From Pullilachnospira sp963929535 (GTDB lineage Bacteria > Bacillota > Clostridia > Lachnospirales > Lachnospiraceae): 64,000 nucleotides of DNA. A program made the position numbers and the translations under genes. The notes beneath the pieces were generated by a model. It was not told the DNA's origin, did no database searches, and saw nothing but the letters and a program-made list of their open reading frames with translations. Of this stretch, positions 16,078-26,600 are shown piece after piece (the first letter of the stretch is position 1; every line of letters begins with the position of its first letter). The stretch lies in NCBI GenBank assembly GCA_963929535.1, contig CAWVIZ010000016.1:124001-188000 (forward strand), in the 5' to 3' direction.

Positions 16078-17457
16078 TTAGCGCCGCCATTCTTCCGGCA
16101 CATCTTCCGGTACGTACGTACGCATCGAATCACCGGAAAACACCGACATATTGTTTCTCACCAGTACCTCGATTCCCAGGAAGCCACGCACTCGCCGTCC
16201 GGCAGCATTGGTCACATTGTTGCAGTATTCCAGATTGTAGCGGCTCTGGCAGGCAATCAGGGCTTCGCTGAAACTGCGGGGTTTTAGGGCGGGCAGATTA
16301 TTTTCGGTGCAGTAAATCTGATATGCCTCATATAGCTCTTTGGAGCTGGCAGACATATCGGCTTTCCGGCGAATATACCCGTCAGAATCCAGAAAATCAA
16401 AGATATTGTTGTTATCTCGTTTGACAGCCTCCCGATTGTCTTTTGTGCGCTGGCTCTCGGTAAACTTGAAATTGTTGGTGGCCAGCCGCTGCAATCCCTC
16501 AAAAGCCCACAGTAGAATGCCCTCCACCTCGGATTTCATCTTCTCGGCAAGGTCAGGATCATCCACACGGCCAGCCGGTTTTTCTTTCGTGGTCAGCACC
16601 AGCTGGCGGCGGTAAAATCCGTCGCTCCGGTCAAACAGTGCCTGCAAATCCCCGTTGGAAAAAGCCAGCAGTCGGGCGCACATCCATCCCTGATAGCTCT
16701 GCTTGCCCTTGCGCTCCAAATCCATCTTGCCCTGGGCAGTGACGATGGACTTTACATAGTTGGTCTGACGCAGGGCTTCCATCCGCATATCGTCATCCAC
16801 GCACAGGAGGATGTGTTCCAAATCCGCACGGGCAAAGCGGTTCTCGGATATTTTCCCTATGCTGCCATCCTTCATATTCGAGCCGAACATGGTTCCCAGC
16901 ACAGCGCCGATCTGCGACTTTCCTTCGCCGCCGTTGCCTTTAATCACCATCATCCGCTGTCCCTTGTTGCTGGGAATCAGGCAGTAGCCGATATATTCCT
17001 GCAAGGTGGAGATGTCCTCCGGATAGAGCAGGCCATCCAGAAATTTCAGCCAGAGAACAGGTTTTGGAGCGTTGGGGTTGTAGGACACGGGGAACCGGTT
17101 GCGGACGATTTTCGGCTTTCCTTTCGCAAAAGTTCCATCCAGAAAAAGCGTCCCATTGGAGAGATGAATCCAATCCGGCTCCGGGGGAAAATCCTCCACC
17201 AGTGCTGCCAGCTTCATCAGCTCCACAATGTTGCTGATTTTGCGGGGAATATTGCTGACCGCACAGCTTTTCAGCTCCTCAAAAATCTCTCCCCGCAGGG
17301 GCAGTTCGTCAGTCACCCGACCTTCGGGCGTAAAAAAAGCCCCGTTTGTGAAGATGATCTTGTGTGCCTGCAAGAACTCATCACAAAACAGGGCTTCGTT
17401 GATGCTTTTTCCATCGAACCAGACGGGCATCCCATCAGGCTGCGCTTTGTTTTTCAT
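16078..17457 (-). CDS. P4/D5-type primase-helicase (SF3 ATPase)
   Basis: This 459-residue protein has the phage/plasmid D5-like N-terminal domain and an SF3-type helicase. Walker A is GNGGEGKS near residue 175, a Walker B-like LLCVDDD lies near 215, and a sensor-type LLAFSNGD follows near 260. Such proteins unwind replication origins of satellite phages and mobilizable elements. It overlaps the upstream CHC2 primase gene by 23 nt, so priming and unwinding activities are split over two coupled genes. This indicates that the element replicates after excision or transfer. Confidence 0.88.
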   Translation of the reverse strand: MKNKAQPDGMPVWFDGKSINEALFCDEFLQAHKIIFTNGAFFTPEGRVTDELPLRGEIFEELKSCAVSNIPRKISNIVELMKLAALVEDFPPEPDWIHLSNGTLFLDGTFAKGKPKIVRNRFPVSYNPNAPKPVLWLKFLDGLLYPEDISTLQEYIGYCLIPSNKGQRMMVIKGNGGEGKSQIGAVLGTMFGSNMKDGSIGKISENRFARADLEHILLCVDDDMRMEALRQTNYVKSIVTAQGKMDLERKGKQSYQGWMCARLLAFSNGDLQALFDRSDGFYRRQLVLTTKEKPAGRVDDPDLAEKMKSEVEGILLWAFEGLQRLATNNFKFTESQRTKDNREAVKRDNNNIFDFLDSDGYIRRKADMSASSKELYEAYQIYCTENNLPALKPRSFSEALIACQSRYNLEYCNNVTNAAGRRVRGFLGIEVLVRNNMSVFSGDSMRTYVPEDVPEEWRR

Positions 17458-18055
17458 GGGCGTTATCCTCCTTTTTCAGCCTGTCCAACCGTTCCTCCAA
17501 ACTGGCGATCAGGCCATTCTTGTTCAGCATCTCCACGATTTTCACCCGCTGTTCCAGCTCAGCGGCAATGAGCAAATCTGCCAGATACTCCACATAGTCC
17601 AGCATCTGGCAGGCTTCCACAAACCGGTCATCCAGAACATCTTCCGGTGTCTTGGGTGCGTACCGCACCTTCCAGCTTTCCAGAAGATGCAGATAATCGC
17701 ACAATACCCGCAGACAGCGCACTTCTTCCTGCCGGTATGCTTTCAGCAGAGGACGTTCCGGTTTGGGCAGAGCGATTGCTGCCGGTGGTTTGTCCGGGTC
17801 AATCCCGAAGTCATAAGCCAGCTTCTGCGCTGCCTTGTAACTGCTAAGGTCAAATAACCTCGCCACAAGGTCGATCACATCACCGGTTGCTCCGCAGCTG
17901 AAGCAATAAAAATACCGTTCGTTCAGCTTCATGCTGGGGTGCCGGTCATCGTGAAAGGGACAGAAAGTCATGCCGTTTCGACTGACTTGCAGCCCATAGT
18001 GTTCAGCGGCTTGCCTCACGGTAACTGCTGCCTTTACAGTCGTAAAAATATCCAT
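17435..18055 (-). CDS. CHC2 zinc-finger DNA primase domain protein
   Basis: This 206-residue protein has the DnaG-type zinc finger FCPFHDDRHPS plus YFYCFSCGATGDVIDLV (about residues 30-65), which recognises template DNA. A helical region follows, with no TOPRIM catalytic domain. The ATG at 18055 was chosen because GAAGGAGG lies 8 nt upstream; upstream in-frame ATGs would include that site. It is coupled to the following helicase gene by overlap. The absence of TOPRIM suggests the partner supplies the remaining activity. Confidence 0.87.
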   Translation of the reverse strand: MDIFTTVKAAVTVRQAAEHYGLQVSRNGMTFCPFHDDRHPSMKLNERYFYCFSCGATGDVIDLVARLFDLSSYKAAQKLAYDFGIDPDKPPAAIALPKPERPLLKAYRQEEVRCLRVLCDYLHLLESWKVRYAPKTPEDVLDDRFVEACQMLDYVEYLADLLIAAELEQRVKIVEMLNKNGLIASLEERLDRLKKEDNAHEKQSAA

Positions 18056-18161
18056 CTCATGTTCCTCCTTCATCTTTGTACAGGTTTCTCCTGTCACCTC
18101 AATGTACGGAGAAAAAGGGCATGGCTCAAAAAATCCGTCAGTCTTGCAAGAAAATAAAATA

Positions 18162-18200
18162 CCGCCTCCAAAACTTGCAGAATTGCAAGATGGAAGGCGG
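18162..18200. promoter_or_regulatory. Two-part hairpin in the primase operon leader
   Basis: CCGCCT (18162-18167) pairs with AGGCGG (18195-18200), and inside it CTTGC (18174-18178) pairs with GCAAG (18185-18189). On the minus strand a T-rich stretch follows. Position about 110 nt before the CHC2 gene suggests an attenuator; on the plus strand it precedes the divergent HTH gene. Confidence 0.4.
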
Positions 18201-18282
18201 CTGAATTCTTAAAATATGGATTGAGATTATTCCTGTTATGGAATATAATAAAAAGTAGAATTGTAAACAATGAGGGCTGGTT

Positions 18283-18474
18283 ATGAAATATCTTTCTACG
18301 TTTGAAATTGCAGAGAAATGGGGGATTTCTCCCCGGCGGGTCGGCATCCTCTGCAACCAAGACCGGATTCCCGGCGCACAAAGAGCAGGAAGCCGCTGGA
18401 TCATTCCGGAGGATGCAGAAAAGCCAACCGATGCCCGCATTAAAAGCGGGAAATACAGAAAAGAAACGAGGTGA
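18283..18474 (+). CDS. Excisionase/MerR-like small helix-turn-helix protein
   Basis: This 63-residue protein begins MKYLSTFEIAEKWGISPRRV and continues to a RAGSRWIIPEDAEKP wing, the pattern of HTH_17/excisionase-like DNA-binding domains. It is the first gene of a rightward operon with the XRE regulator (8 nt downstream) and a sigma factor. Such proteins usually help excision or control element genes; that role is inferred. Confidence 0.78.
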   Translation: MKYLSTFEIAEKWGISPRRVGILCNQDRIPGAQRAGSRWIIPEDAEKPTDARIKSGKYRKETR

Positions 18475-18481
18475 TCTTCCT

Positions 18482-19327
18482 ATGGAACAGGAATATCTCC
18501 CTGGTGATACTCCACAGCAGAGATTACAAGATTTGATGAAGGAGTATAAAATTACGCAGGCAGAGCTTGCTTCCAAAATTGGCGTTGCGGAAAGTTCCAT
18601 CAGCCGTTTCCTAAATGGAACAAAGAACAAACTGACTATTGAGCAGATCATCAGTATTGCCCGAATTTTTAATGTATCCTCGGATTTTCTGCTTTGTCTG
18701 ACCAATGTGCCGGATAAGAAAAATTATGACATCTCTGAGCTTGGCCTTTCTGCCGAAGCAGCACGCAATCTCTATACGGGGCGAGTGAATCCGGAAGTGG
18801 TGAGCCGCCTGCTGGAAAACCGCCGTTTTGCCCAGCTGACCAGTATGATTGCCCTGTATTTTGATGAAACGATGGCTTCCGGATTTGCCGCACAGAACCA
18901 AATCCTGCAATCGTTAAGTTCCATGTTGTTAATGACTGGCAAAGAACAGCCAGACGTTCGGAAAGCATCGCAACAAGCGGCACAGGCAGTCTCTCTTAAC
19001 AAGGTTCCGGTTTTTCAAGCCGATCTGAGCAATATTCAGAATCAATTCATGGCCGTTCTTCGAGAGATCAAAAAGGAAATGACTTCTGGGGAGGGGATTT
19101 CCCAGAACATGACAAAAGAGCTTACCGAGCAGATGTTCTCAGAACTGACCAAAGGGCAGGATCTTCATCATCCATCAGTTTCCCCAGAGCAGCTTGCAGC
19201 CATGGTCGTGCAGCCCATATCCCAGATGGGACTGGCAGAAGATGAATCACTGGCGGAATTACAGCAGGCGCTGCTTCACATGATGGAAAGTATGCAGCCT
19301 AAGCAAAGCGATGAGAACGATGACTAA
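18482..19327 (+). CDS. XRE-family regulator with long helical C-terminal domain
   Basis: This 281-residue protein has a Cro/C1 helix-turn-helix at about residues 12-70 (ITQAELASKIGVAESSISRFLN). A long helical region rich in Gln, Leu and Met with no recognised catalytic motif follows. It probably acts as the element's repressor or sensor. Translation starts at the ATG at 18482, 7 nt after the previous stop, and the end overlaps the sigma-factor gene by 17 nt. Confidence 0.82.
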   Translation: MEQEYLPGDTPQQRLQDLMKEYKITQAELASKIGVAESSISRFLNGTKNKLTIEQIISIARIFNVSSDFLLCLTNVPDKKNYDISELGLSAEAARNLYTGRVNPEVVSRLLENRRFAQLTSMIALYFDETMASGFAAQNQILQSLSSMLLMTGKEQPDVRKASQQAAQAVSLNKVPVFQADLSNIQNQFMAVLREIKKEMTSGEGISQNMTKELTEQMFSELTKGQDLHHPSVSPEQLAAMVVQPISQMGLAEDESLAELQQALLHMMESMQPKQSDENDD

Positions 19328-19973
19328 TGAGCGGCTTTGTACTCTGGCACAGCGAGGGGATACACGGGCGCAGGAGCAACTGGTGCAGAACAATCTGGGG
19401 TATATCCGAAAAACTGCAAATGAATTGTACATCAGCGTTGGCCTTGGGAACAGTGAACTGGGTATTGACCACGATGACCTGATTCAGGAGGGGAGTATCG
19501 CCTTGCTTCGGGCAATCGCCCTGTATGATCCCGGCAAAAAAATAAAGTTTTTGACCTATGCGGGGCCTGCCATCCGTAACGCCATGATGGATTTAATCTC
19601 GGCTGCTTTTGCGACCTTTGAACAGCGGATGCAATCTGACAAAGATGGTATCCCCGTGGAGAGAATCTGCTTGGATGATTTGCTTCCCGGCGAAGATTCT
19701 ATGCAGCGTTCCAACCTGGTTGCTGACCCCTATGCGTCAGAGCCGGAAAAGATTATGGAGGAAGCGGAAAACCGGAAAGAACTATATGAAGGGCTGCGGC
19801 GCATATCAGAACGGGAGCGGGTTTATCTGCTGTACCGTTTTGGCTTTGAGGACGATATGGAGCATCCTCTTGTAGGAACAGCTCTGCATTTCCATCTTAG
19901 TGAGAGCCGTGCAAGGTCAACTGAAGCATTGGCGCTGGACAATCTCTGGCTGGAACTGCCGTGGTGGTATTAG
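19311..19973 (+). CDS. Sigma-70-like RNA polymerase sigma factor of the mobile element
   Basis: This 220-residue protein carries sigma region 2 (AQRGDTRAQEQLVQNNLGYI, then DHDDLIQEGSIALLRAIALY and KFLTYAGPAIRNAM). The C-terminal part resembles region 4 (ERERVYLLYRFGF, SESRARSTEALAL). Such factors are common cargo in Clostridia mobile elements and probably drive element genes. The start overlaps the previous gene; ATG at 19311 or 19320 are both possible. It is the last gene of the rightward regulatory operon. Confidence 0.85.
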   Translation: MRTMTNERLCTLAQRGDTRAQEQLVQNNLGYIRKTANELYISVGLGNSELGIDHDDLIQEGSIALLRAIALYDPGKKIKFLTYAGPAIRNAMMDLISAAFATFEQRMQSDKDGIPVERICLDDLLPGEDSMQRSNLVADPYASEPEKIMEEAENRKELYEGLRRISERERVYLLYRFGFEDDMEHPLVGTALHFHLSESRARSTEALALDNLWLELPWWY

Positions 19974-20292
19974 TGCGTTGTCGCTGCGGCGAGACGAGGG
20001 ATGATATACCTTTGCTTCCTTTTCCGGTCAGTCGGATTCTGCCCGCTGTGCAAATCTTGATTTCGTCCTTGTCCGTACAAAATCTGCCTGTCCTACTGCC
20101 GCCGAAAAGTGACTGTCACCCGCTATCTGCCCACCCAGCAGATGGCGAGTCCAGCCCCTTTCCAGCGTTAGCCGGAAGCAAAGGTATAACACACTAGACT
20201 TTCCTACGGAAAATCGTGTGCCAACAGGGATGCTGCTCGCCCCTATTGGAAACCCAGAGCCAAGGGGATATTCCCCTTTGGATACCCTATTA

Positions 20293-20399
20293 TTTTTGAT
20301 AGGAATGGTACCAAGCCACTAAAGTGATTTGGGTTATTCCTGTCAAAAATATAAAATCCAAATATTCTCTTCTCAATGCTTCCGAGAATATTTGGATTT
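20293..20399. promoter_or_regulatory. Two nested inverted repeats ahead of the helicase-methyltransferase operon
   Basis: The 484-bp gap before the operon has no gene. Inverted repeat 1 is TTTTTGATAGGAAT (20293-20306) with its complement at 20336-20349, one mismatch. Inverted repeat 2 is AAATCCAAATATTCTC (20354-20369) with a perfect complement at 20384-20399 and a 14-nt loop. They end 58 bp before the helicase start and are candidates for autoregulation or for a terminator of the upstream operon. Confidence 0.5.
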
Positions 20400-20457
20400 A
20401 CAAACGATCAAATGCATGAACATCCTTGTGTTATATACTGACTATGGAGGTTAGACG

Positions 20458-23400
20458 ATGTCCCATACAGATTTAAAATTTTTCACAAATGAGCCGGAAC
20501 GAGATCTTTATAGCCGTTTCGCTGCAATATTGAAAAGCAACACTCAATTCTTTGATATTCTGGTTGGCTATTTTAGAGCAAGTGGTTTCTTTAAAATGTA
20601 TGAGGCCTTGGAGAGTGTTGAAAAGATAAGAATTTTGATTGGATTGAATGTCGACAAGTTTACTGTAAAAATCATCGACCGAGTTACCAATGAAGTAAAG
20701 GTTTCTTCCTTATCTGCTGCGGATGGAAAAGAAATAATTGCCGATGAAATTGAAAAGGAATTTGAAACAGCTGTCAGCTCTGCCGTAGTAGAAAAGGGCG
20801 TTCGTGTTTTTATGGATTGGCTCAAATCTGGAAAACTCGAAATGAGAATGTATACCCAAGCACCTATTCACGCTAAAGTGTATATTATGCGCAAGGATCA
20901 AGAAAAAGTACCAGATACTTTTGGCAGTGTTATTACAGGCTCAAGTAATTTTTCTGAGGCAGGACTTATAAACAACCTTGAATTTAATGTGGAACTGAAA
21001 GATTACGCTGATGTCAAATTCGCACTCGATAAGTTTGAAGAGCTTTGGAATCAAGGCGTTGATATCAAAGAAACTTACATTGAAGCGGTTGAGCAGAACA
21101 CTTGGATGCGAAGTGATATTACCCCATATCAGCTTTATCTCAAAACTTTGTATGAATTTTTTAAAGAAGAAATTAATGCAGATAAAGAGAATTTTGAAAC
21201 ATTACTTCCTGATGGCTATATGCGGCTTCAATATCAAATTGACGCGGTTACTCAGGCAAGACAAAAACTCGATGCCTATAATGGTGTGTTTATCTCTGAT
21301 GTTGTAGGTCTTGGTAAAACTTACATTTGCGCTATGTTGGCAAATAGCTTTAATCGAAACACGTATAAGCTTTTTATCTGTCCCCCCGTTTTGGTGGACT
21401 ATTGGAGAAGTGTTTTGCAGGAGTTTGATGTTTCACGCTGCGATGTCGAATCCCTTGGTAAACTAGACAAAATCATTGCAAAAGGCGCCGACAAGTATTC
21501 CTATGTTTTTGTGGATGAAGCGCATCGTTTTCGTAATAGTGGGACAGAAGCATTTACTGACCTTCATCAAATTTGTCGTGGCAAGAAAGTGATACTAATT
21601 TCTGCAACGCCTATTAACAATTACACAAGTGATATTGAAAACCAGCTCTACCTTTTTCAAGCGAAGCAAAGTGGCACGATTAACGGCATAAAAAACATTG
21701 AGGGGTTCTTCCGCGGTCTTAATTCCAAACTTGCGAAACTTCCCAAAGGCTCTAATGCATACATGGCGCAGCTTAGAGAGAACTCCGAAGTTATTCGTGA
21801 TCGTTTGATACGAGAAGTAATGATTCGCCGGACAAGAAGTGAAATTCAAGAATACTATGCGGATGATCTTACAAAACAGAGGTTGGTTTTTCCGAAAGCG
21901 GGAAGTCCTGAAAAAATTGTCTATGAATTTGATGAAGAAACAGATGATGCGTTTAATCAGACTATCAGTATAATTAAAGATTTCAAATATGCTCGATATA
22001 CTCCTTTGCTCTACTTGAAGGATAAAAAGAAATATGCCCAAATGCTCACTGCACAGCGCAACATGGGCGGCTTCATGAAGGGCATTCTTGTTAAACGCCT
22101 TGAGAGTAGTTTCTATGCTTTCTCCAAAACACTTGACCGCTTTGCCGAATCTTACACTAAATTCATCGCTATGGCAAAGAGTGGTAAAGTTTACATTAGC
22201 AAAAAGGTCAATGTTTATGACCTCTTAGATAGCGGGGATACACAAAAGCTGATGTATCTTTTAGAACAACAGGATGTTATGGAGTTTGAGACAAAAGAGT
22301 TTTCATCTCAGTTCATTCGTGATCTTGAAGCTGATCTCGCACAACTCAAGTCATTGCAGTTTATTTGGTCACTAATTAAGGACGATCCAAAGCTGGAAGA
22401 GTTTAAACACAATATTACAACCAATCCACTTATGAAGGGAAAGAAAGTGATTGTCTTTACAGAATCGATGGAAACAGCTGAGTATCTTTTTGCTCAGCTC
22501 AGTAGTATTTACGGTGATAGAATTATCTATTATAGTGGTCAAAGCAGTCCTGCATTAAAAGTTGAGATTGAAGACAGCTTCAATCCAAAATTCAAGAGTA
22601 AAAATAATGATAAGTATGATCTGCTCATCACAACAGATGTTCTTGCTGAAGGAATCAATCTCCATCGCGCAAATGTCCTTGTAAACTATGATCTCCCTTG
22701 GAATCCAACCCGTATTATGCAGCGCGTTGGTCGTATTAATCGTGTTGGCACAGAGCATGATAGAATCTATGTTTTCAACTTCTTTCCGACTGCGCAAAGC
22801 AAAAAGCAAATGCCTTTGGAAGAACGCATTTTGGAAAAACTGCAATCCTTCCATGACACTCTTGGCGAGGATTTTAAATATTTGTCTGACGAAGAAGAAG
22901 TATCTTCAAAGAAATTGTTCTCTGACCTAACTTCAGATTTGGATGGTGAGGAGCAAAGCACCAATCCTGAACTTGCATACCTCGGCATTATTCGCCAAAT
23001 TAGAGATAACGATCCGAAGCTTTTTGCAACAATCAAACGTCTTCCGAAAAAAGCGAAAGCAGGTAAAATGTCCTGCAAGGTCGAAGACAGTTCGACGGTC
23101 ACCTTCATACGCAAGGGGGCATTAAAGACATTCTTCTTGAGCAGTGGAGATAAAGCGCAACAGCTCACTTTTATGCAAGCGATTGAGTTGATTCATGCTG
23201 AGCCGGACGATAAAAAGGTAAGTGTTTCCAGTGAATACTACGACCATTTTTCTCAAAACAATATTGCCTTTGATGAAATGCTGGTTGCCGAAGAAGAAGT
23301 TACCACAGAGAAAGTGATGGTTACTGGCAACGACGCCAAAATTATCCGTTTGTTGAAAGCTATAAAGAGAGAGCCTCGTCTCACGGATGATCAGGAAGAA

Positions 23401-23634
23401 ACCATAGATAAAATGATTAAGCTTTGGGAAAACGGCGAAATTCCCGCAAAGGTTTCAAAAGATATTATTAAGAAGAGCACTATTGTCACTGACATTGTGG
23501 AACTCTACTATGAAATTTTAAAACTTATTCCTCCGACCTATTTTGAGGAAAAGAAAAGTGGGCACGCACAAGTTGATGGCGAAAAACAAATTATCCTCTC
23601 CTGTTATCTGGAAAAAGGAGGAAAATCGAAATGA
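20458..23634 (+). CDS. PLD-nuclease/SNF2-type helicase of a restriction-like defence module
   Basis: This 1058-residue protein combines an N-terminal phospholipase-D-like domain (about residues 1-210) with a superfamily 2 helicase. The PLD domain has one HxK motif, HAKVYIMRK, followed by GSSNFSEAGL. In the helicase, Walker A is VGLGKT near 284, DEAH lies within FVDEAHRFRN near 360, SATP is near 381, and motifs V-VI are AEGINLHRANVLVNYDLPWN through QRVGRINRVG near 725-765. A lysine-rich C-terminal region follows. It starts at an ATG after GGAGG and overlaps the methyltransferase by 4 nt, so the two work as a unit. By family logic the helicase translocates on DNA and the PLD domain cuts. No named defence system is claimed. 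Confidence 0.88.
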   Translation: MSHTDLKFFTNEPERDLYSRFAAILKSNTQFFDILVGYFRASGFFKMYEALESVEKIRILIGLNVDKFTVKIIDRVTNEVKVSSLSAADGKEIIADEIEKEFETAVSSAVVEKGVRVFMDWLKSGKLEMRMYTQAPIHAKVYIMRKDQEKVPDTFGSVITGSSNFSEAGLINNLEFNVELKDYADVKFALDKFEELWNQGVDIKETYIEAVEQNTWMRSDITPYQLYLKTLYEFFKEEINADKENFETLLPDGYMRLQYQIDAVTQARQKLDAYNGVFISDVVGLGKTYICAMLANSFNRNTYKLFICPPVLVDYWRSVLQEFDVSRCDVESLGKLDKIIAKGADKYSYVFVDEAHRFRNSGTEAFTDLHQICRGKKVILISATPINNYTSDIENQLYLFQAKQSGTINGIKNIEGFFRGLNSKLAKLPKGSNAYMAQLRENSEVIRDRLIREVMIRRTRSEIQEYYADDLTKQRLVFPKAGSPEKIVYEFDEETDDAFNQTISIIKDFKYARYTPLLYLKDKKKYAQMLTAQRNMGGFMKGILVKRLESSFYAFSKTLDRFAESYTKFIAMAKSGKVYISKKVNVYDLLDSGDTQKLMYLLEQQDVMEFETKEFSSQFIRDLEADLAQLKSLQFIWSLIKDDPKLEEFKHNITTNPLMKGKKVIVFTESMETAEYLFAQLSSIYGDRIIYYSGQSSPALKVEIEDSFNPKFKSKNNDKYDLLITTDVLAEGINLHRANVLVNYDLPWNPTRIMQRVGRINRVGTEHDRIYVFNFFPTAQSKKQMPLEERILEKLQSFHDTLGEDFKYLSDEEEVSSKKLFSDLTSDLDGEEQSTNPELAYLGIIRQIRDNDPKLFATIKRLPKKAKAGKMSCKVEDSSTVTFIRKGALKTFFLSSGDKAQQLTFMQAIELIHAEPDDKKVSVSSEYYDHFSQNNIAFDEMLVAEEEVTTEKVMVTGNDAKIIRLLKAIKREPRLTDDQEETIDKMIKLWENGEIPAKVSKDIIKKSTIVTDIVELYYEILKLIPPTYFEEKKSGHAQVDGEKQIILSCYLEKGGKSK

Positions 23635-26600
23635 ATGCTGTTGTAAGTAAAATAGAATCCATTTTACATAGTGAATATAACACCGTAAAATTTGTTGATC
23701 TTGTGAGAGAAATATTCCCTAATATTCATCTTGTCTCCCCAGATAAGTTTAATAGGGAATACACAAACTTCTCTTCTCATATTGAAGGTTCAATTCACAT
23801 TGGGAACTTTCAGACACCAGACAACAAAAAAATCATCATTATGGCGGTACAATTGAAGAAAGCTGGATATGTAGAGAACTCCAGAAGTACCCAACGAAGC
23901 TATGCCAAAAAGCTGATCGAGAATGGTAATGCCGATGCTGCTTTTATTGCCTTTTATACCGAAGGTGAGCCCAAATGGAGGCTTTCTCTGGTTCGTCTCG
24001 ATTATGAAATGAAAATCGAGAATGGACGATTGAAAACTGCTGAGAATATTACTCCAGCAAAACGATATTCCTATCTTGTTGGTCGAAATGAGCCTTGCCA
24101 TACGGCAATCAGCCGTTTTCAGCGTTTCATCACTGACAGCACTGCAAATCCTGAGCATCCGACGCTGGATGATCTGGAAGAAGCATTTAGTGTGGAAAAA
24201 GTAACAGATGAGTTTTTCAATTTGTATTGTGAGAAATTCCACCAGTTGCGTGAACAACTTGAATCTATTGAGGACTTCTGTATTGAAGCTGAACAGCATA
24301 ACTTCACTTCTGCACAGTTTGCAAAGAAACTGATGGGACAGATTGTATTCCTTTATTTTCTCCAAAAGAAAGGCTGGCTTGGTGTCGGTGCTTGGCCCAA
24401 TACTCTGAATGAAAAGGAATACAAGAATGCCTTTTACGCTCGTGGTGCAAAGTCCAGAGAATTGATTCCTGTTGCATACCGTCCTGTTGGTGATGGGACA
24501 TATCATGTTTCCAGTGCTGGTCTGAAGCAAATCAGTGATGAAGATGAAGCTATCCTGGCACAGTGTGTAAAAGGAAAACCTTGGGGTAGCGGTCCGCATG
24601 ATTTTATGCGTAGGCTGTTTAACTTTGCTGTACAAAAAAATAGTAACTTCTACAATGATGTATTAGAGCCGCTGTTTTATGACGCACTGAATCGCAATCG
24701 GGGAGAACAAGGTTACTGTCCTGCGCTTCATTGTCGTATTCCTTTTTTATCCGGTGGACTGTTTGAGCCGATTGACGGTTATGACTGGGAACATAATGAT
24801 TTTTCTATCCCCAATGAAGTATTCTCCAATGTTGATATTAAGGGAAGAGAAGCGGATGGTATTCTCGATGTTTTTGACCGTTATAACTTTACCATGTGCG
24901 AAGATGAGCCGATGGAGCGGGAGGTAGCCATCGATCCCGAAATGCTGGGTAAAGTATTCGAGAATCTCCTGGAAGTGAACGACCGTAAATCAAAGGGCGC
25001 ATTCTATACCCCACGTGAAATTGTACATTATATGTGCCAAGAGAGCTTAATTAACTATCTTGCAAGTGCTGTAACCGATGTCGAAGAAACCGACATCCGT
25101 GATTTTATCCTTTATGGTGACTTCATGAAGGATGAAGATACAACAAAGGAAAAGCGCCAAGGTAATGGAGAAATGTATATCTCCGAAAAGCTCTACAAGA
25201 TTGATAGCGACGGAAAAGTTGTTGTAAACAAACTGATTGATATTGATGAAGCACTTAAAAATGTTCGGGTGGCTGATCCTGCTGTTGGTTCCGGTGCTTT
25301 CCCTCTGGGAATGTTGAATGAGATTGTTAGGGCACGTCAAAACATCTCTGCCTACTTTGCAATCACCATGAAACCTTATGACATCCGCATGATGTATCAA
25401 TTGGAACGTTCGCCCCATACTTTGAAGTATGAAACAATTAGAAATTGTATTTTTGCAGCAGACATTGAGCCTTCCGCCGTTGATATTGCCCAGTTGCGTC
25501 TTTGGCTTGCACTGGTGATTGATGATGAGATAAACCCCAATGCTCAAACACCTTTGGATGGGCATAAAAATCCTCTGCCACTTCCCAACCTGGAAAGTAA
25601 TATTATTTGCGGTAATAGTTTGATAGACGAGTTTGAAGGAACCCGCCTTATTAAAGAAAGTGATTTGCTCGGCAACACTATTTACCAAATGGATCTTGGT
25701 TCTGGGCGATTCGACGCAATAATCCGCAAGCTCATTGAAAAACAGGACGAGCTCTTCCGCTGTGATGATACTGAAAAGAAGCAGCAGCTGAAACAGGAAA
25801 TTGAAGACTTGCGGAATATGATCATCCTTTCTGAGCTTGAGGGATGTCCTGCTGATAAGATTGAAAGGTTCCATGCCACCACCCGTATGGCATCAAAACC
25901 CTATGTTCTTTGGCAACTTGATTTTGCCCGTGTTTTCCGCGAAAAAGGTGGATTTGATATTGTTATCGGAAACCCACCTTACAGGCTTTGCCAGCCATCA
26001 AATACAAGTGAATATTTACTCAATTGCTATAAGAATCATTACAGTGTTGCCAGTTATAAAATTGATCTGTTTCATCTGTTTTTCGAAAAAGGGATTAATC
26101 TTCTCAAACAGAGCGGTGTTTTAGGATATATTACACCTAACACATATCTCACGAACAAGTATATTAAACCCTTAAGAAAATTTATTTTAGATACTTGTAC
26201 AATTCATACAATAGTAAATCATGATAAGGTCTTTACTGCTGCATCAGTCGATACAGCAACTATTATTATGACAAAAGAGTATTCTGATGATAGTATCGTT
26301 ACTGTTTTGCAAAGCTCAAAATTTGTTTTTTCTGAAATATGCAAGAAAAATCAAAGTGATTGGCGTAATAATTCTGACCTTGTTTTTAATATTAGTACAG
26401 AAGATATCATTACGCTATATAATTGCATCCCGCTGGGGGAGATATGTAAAACATATTTTGGTATTCAGGCTTTTGATAGGAAATCGTCGATATCAGAATT
26501 AAAAAATACTGATACGTATTTGCCAATCATTGACGGTGCGGATATCCATCCTTATATATATGCAGTCCCTAAAATATACTTCAATTATCTCCCAGAAAAC

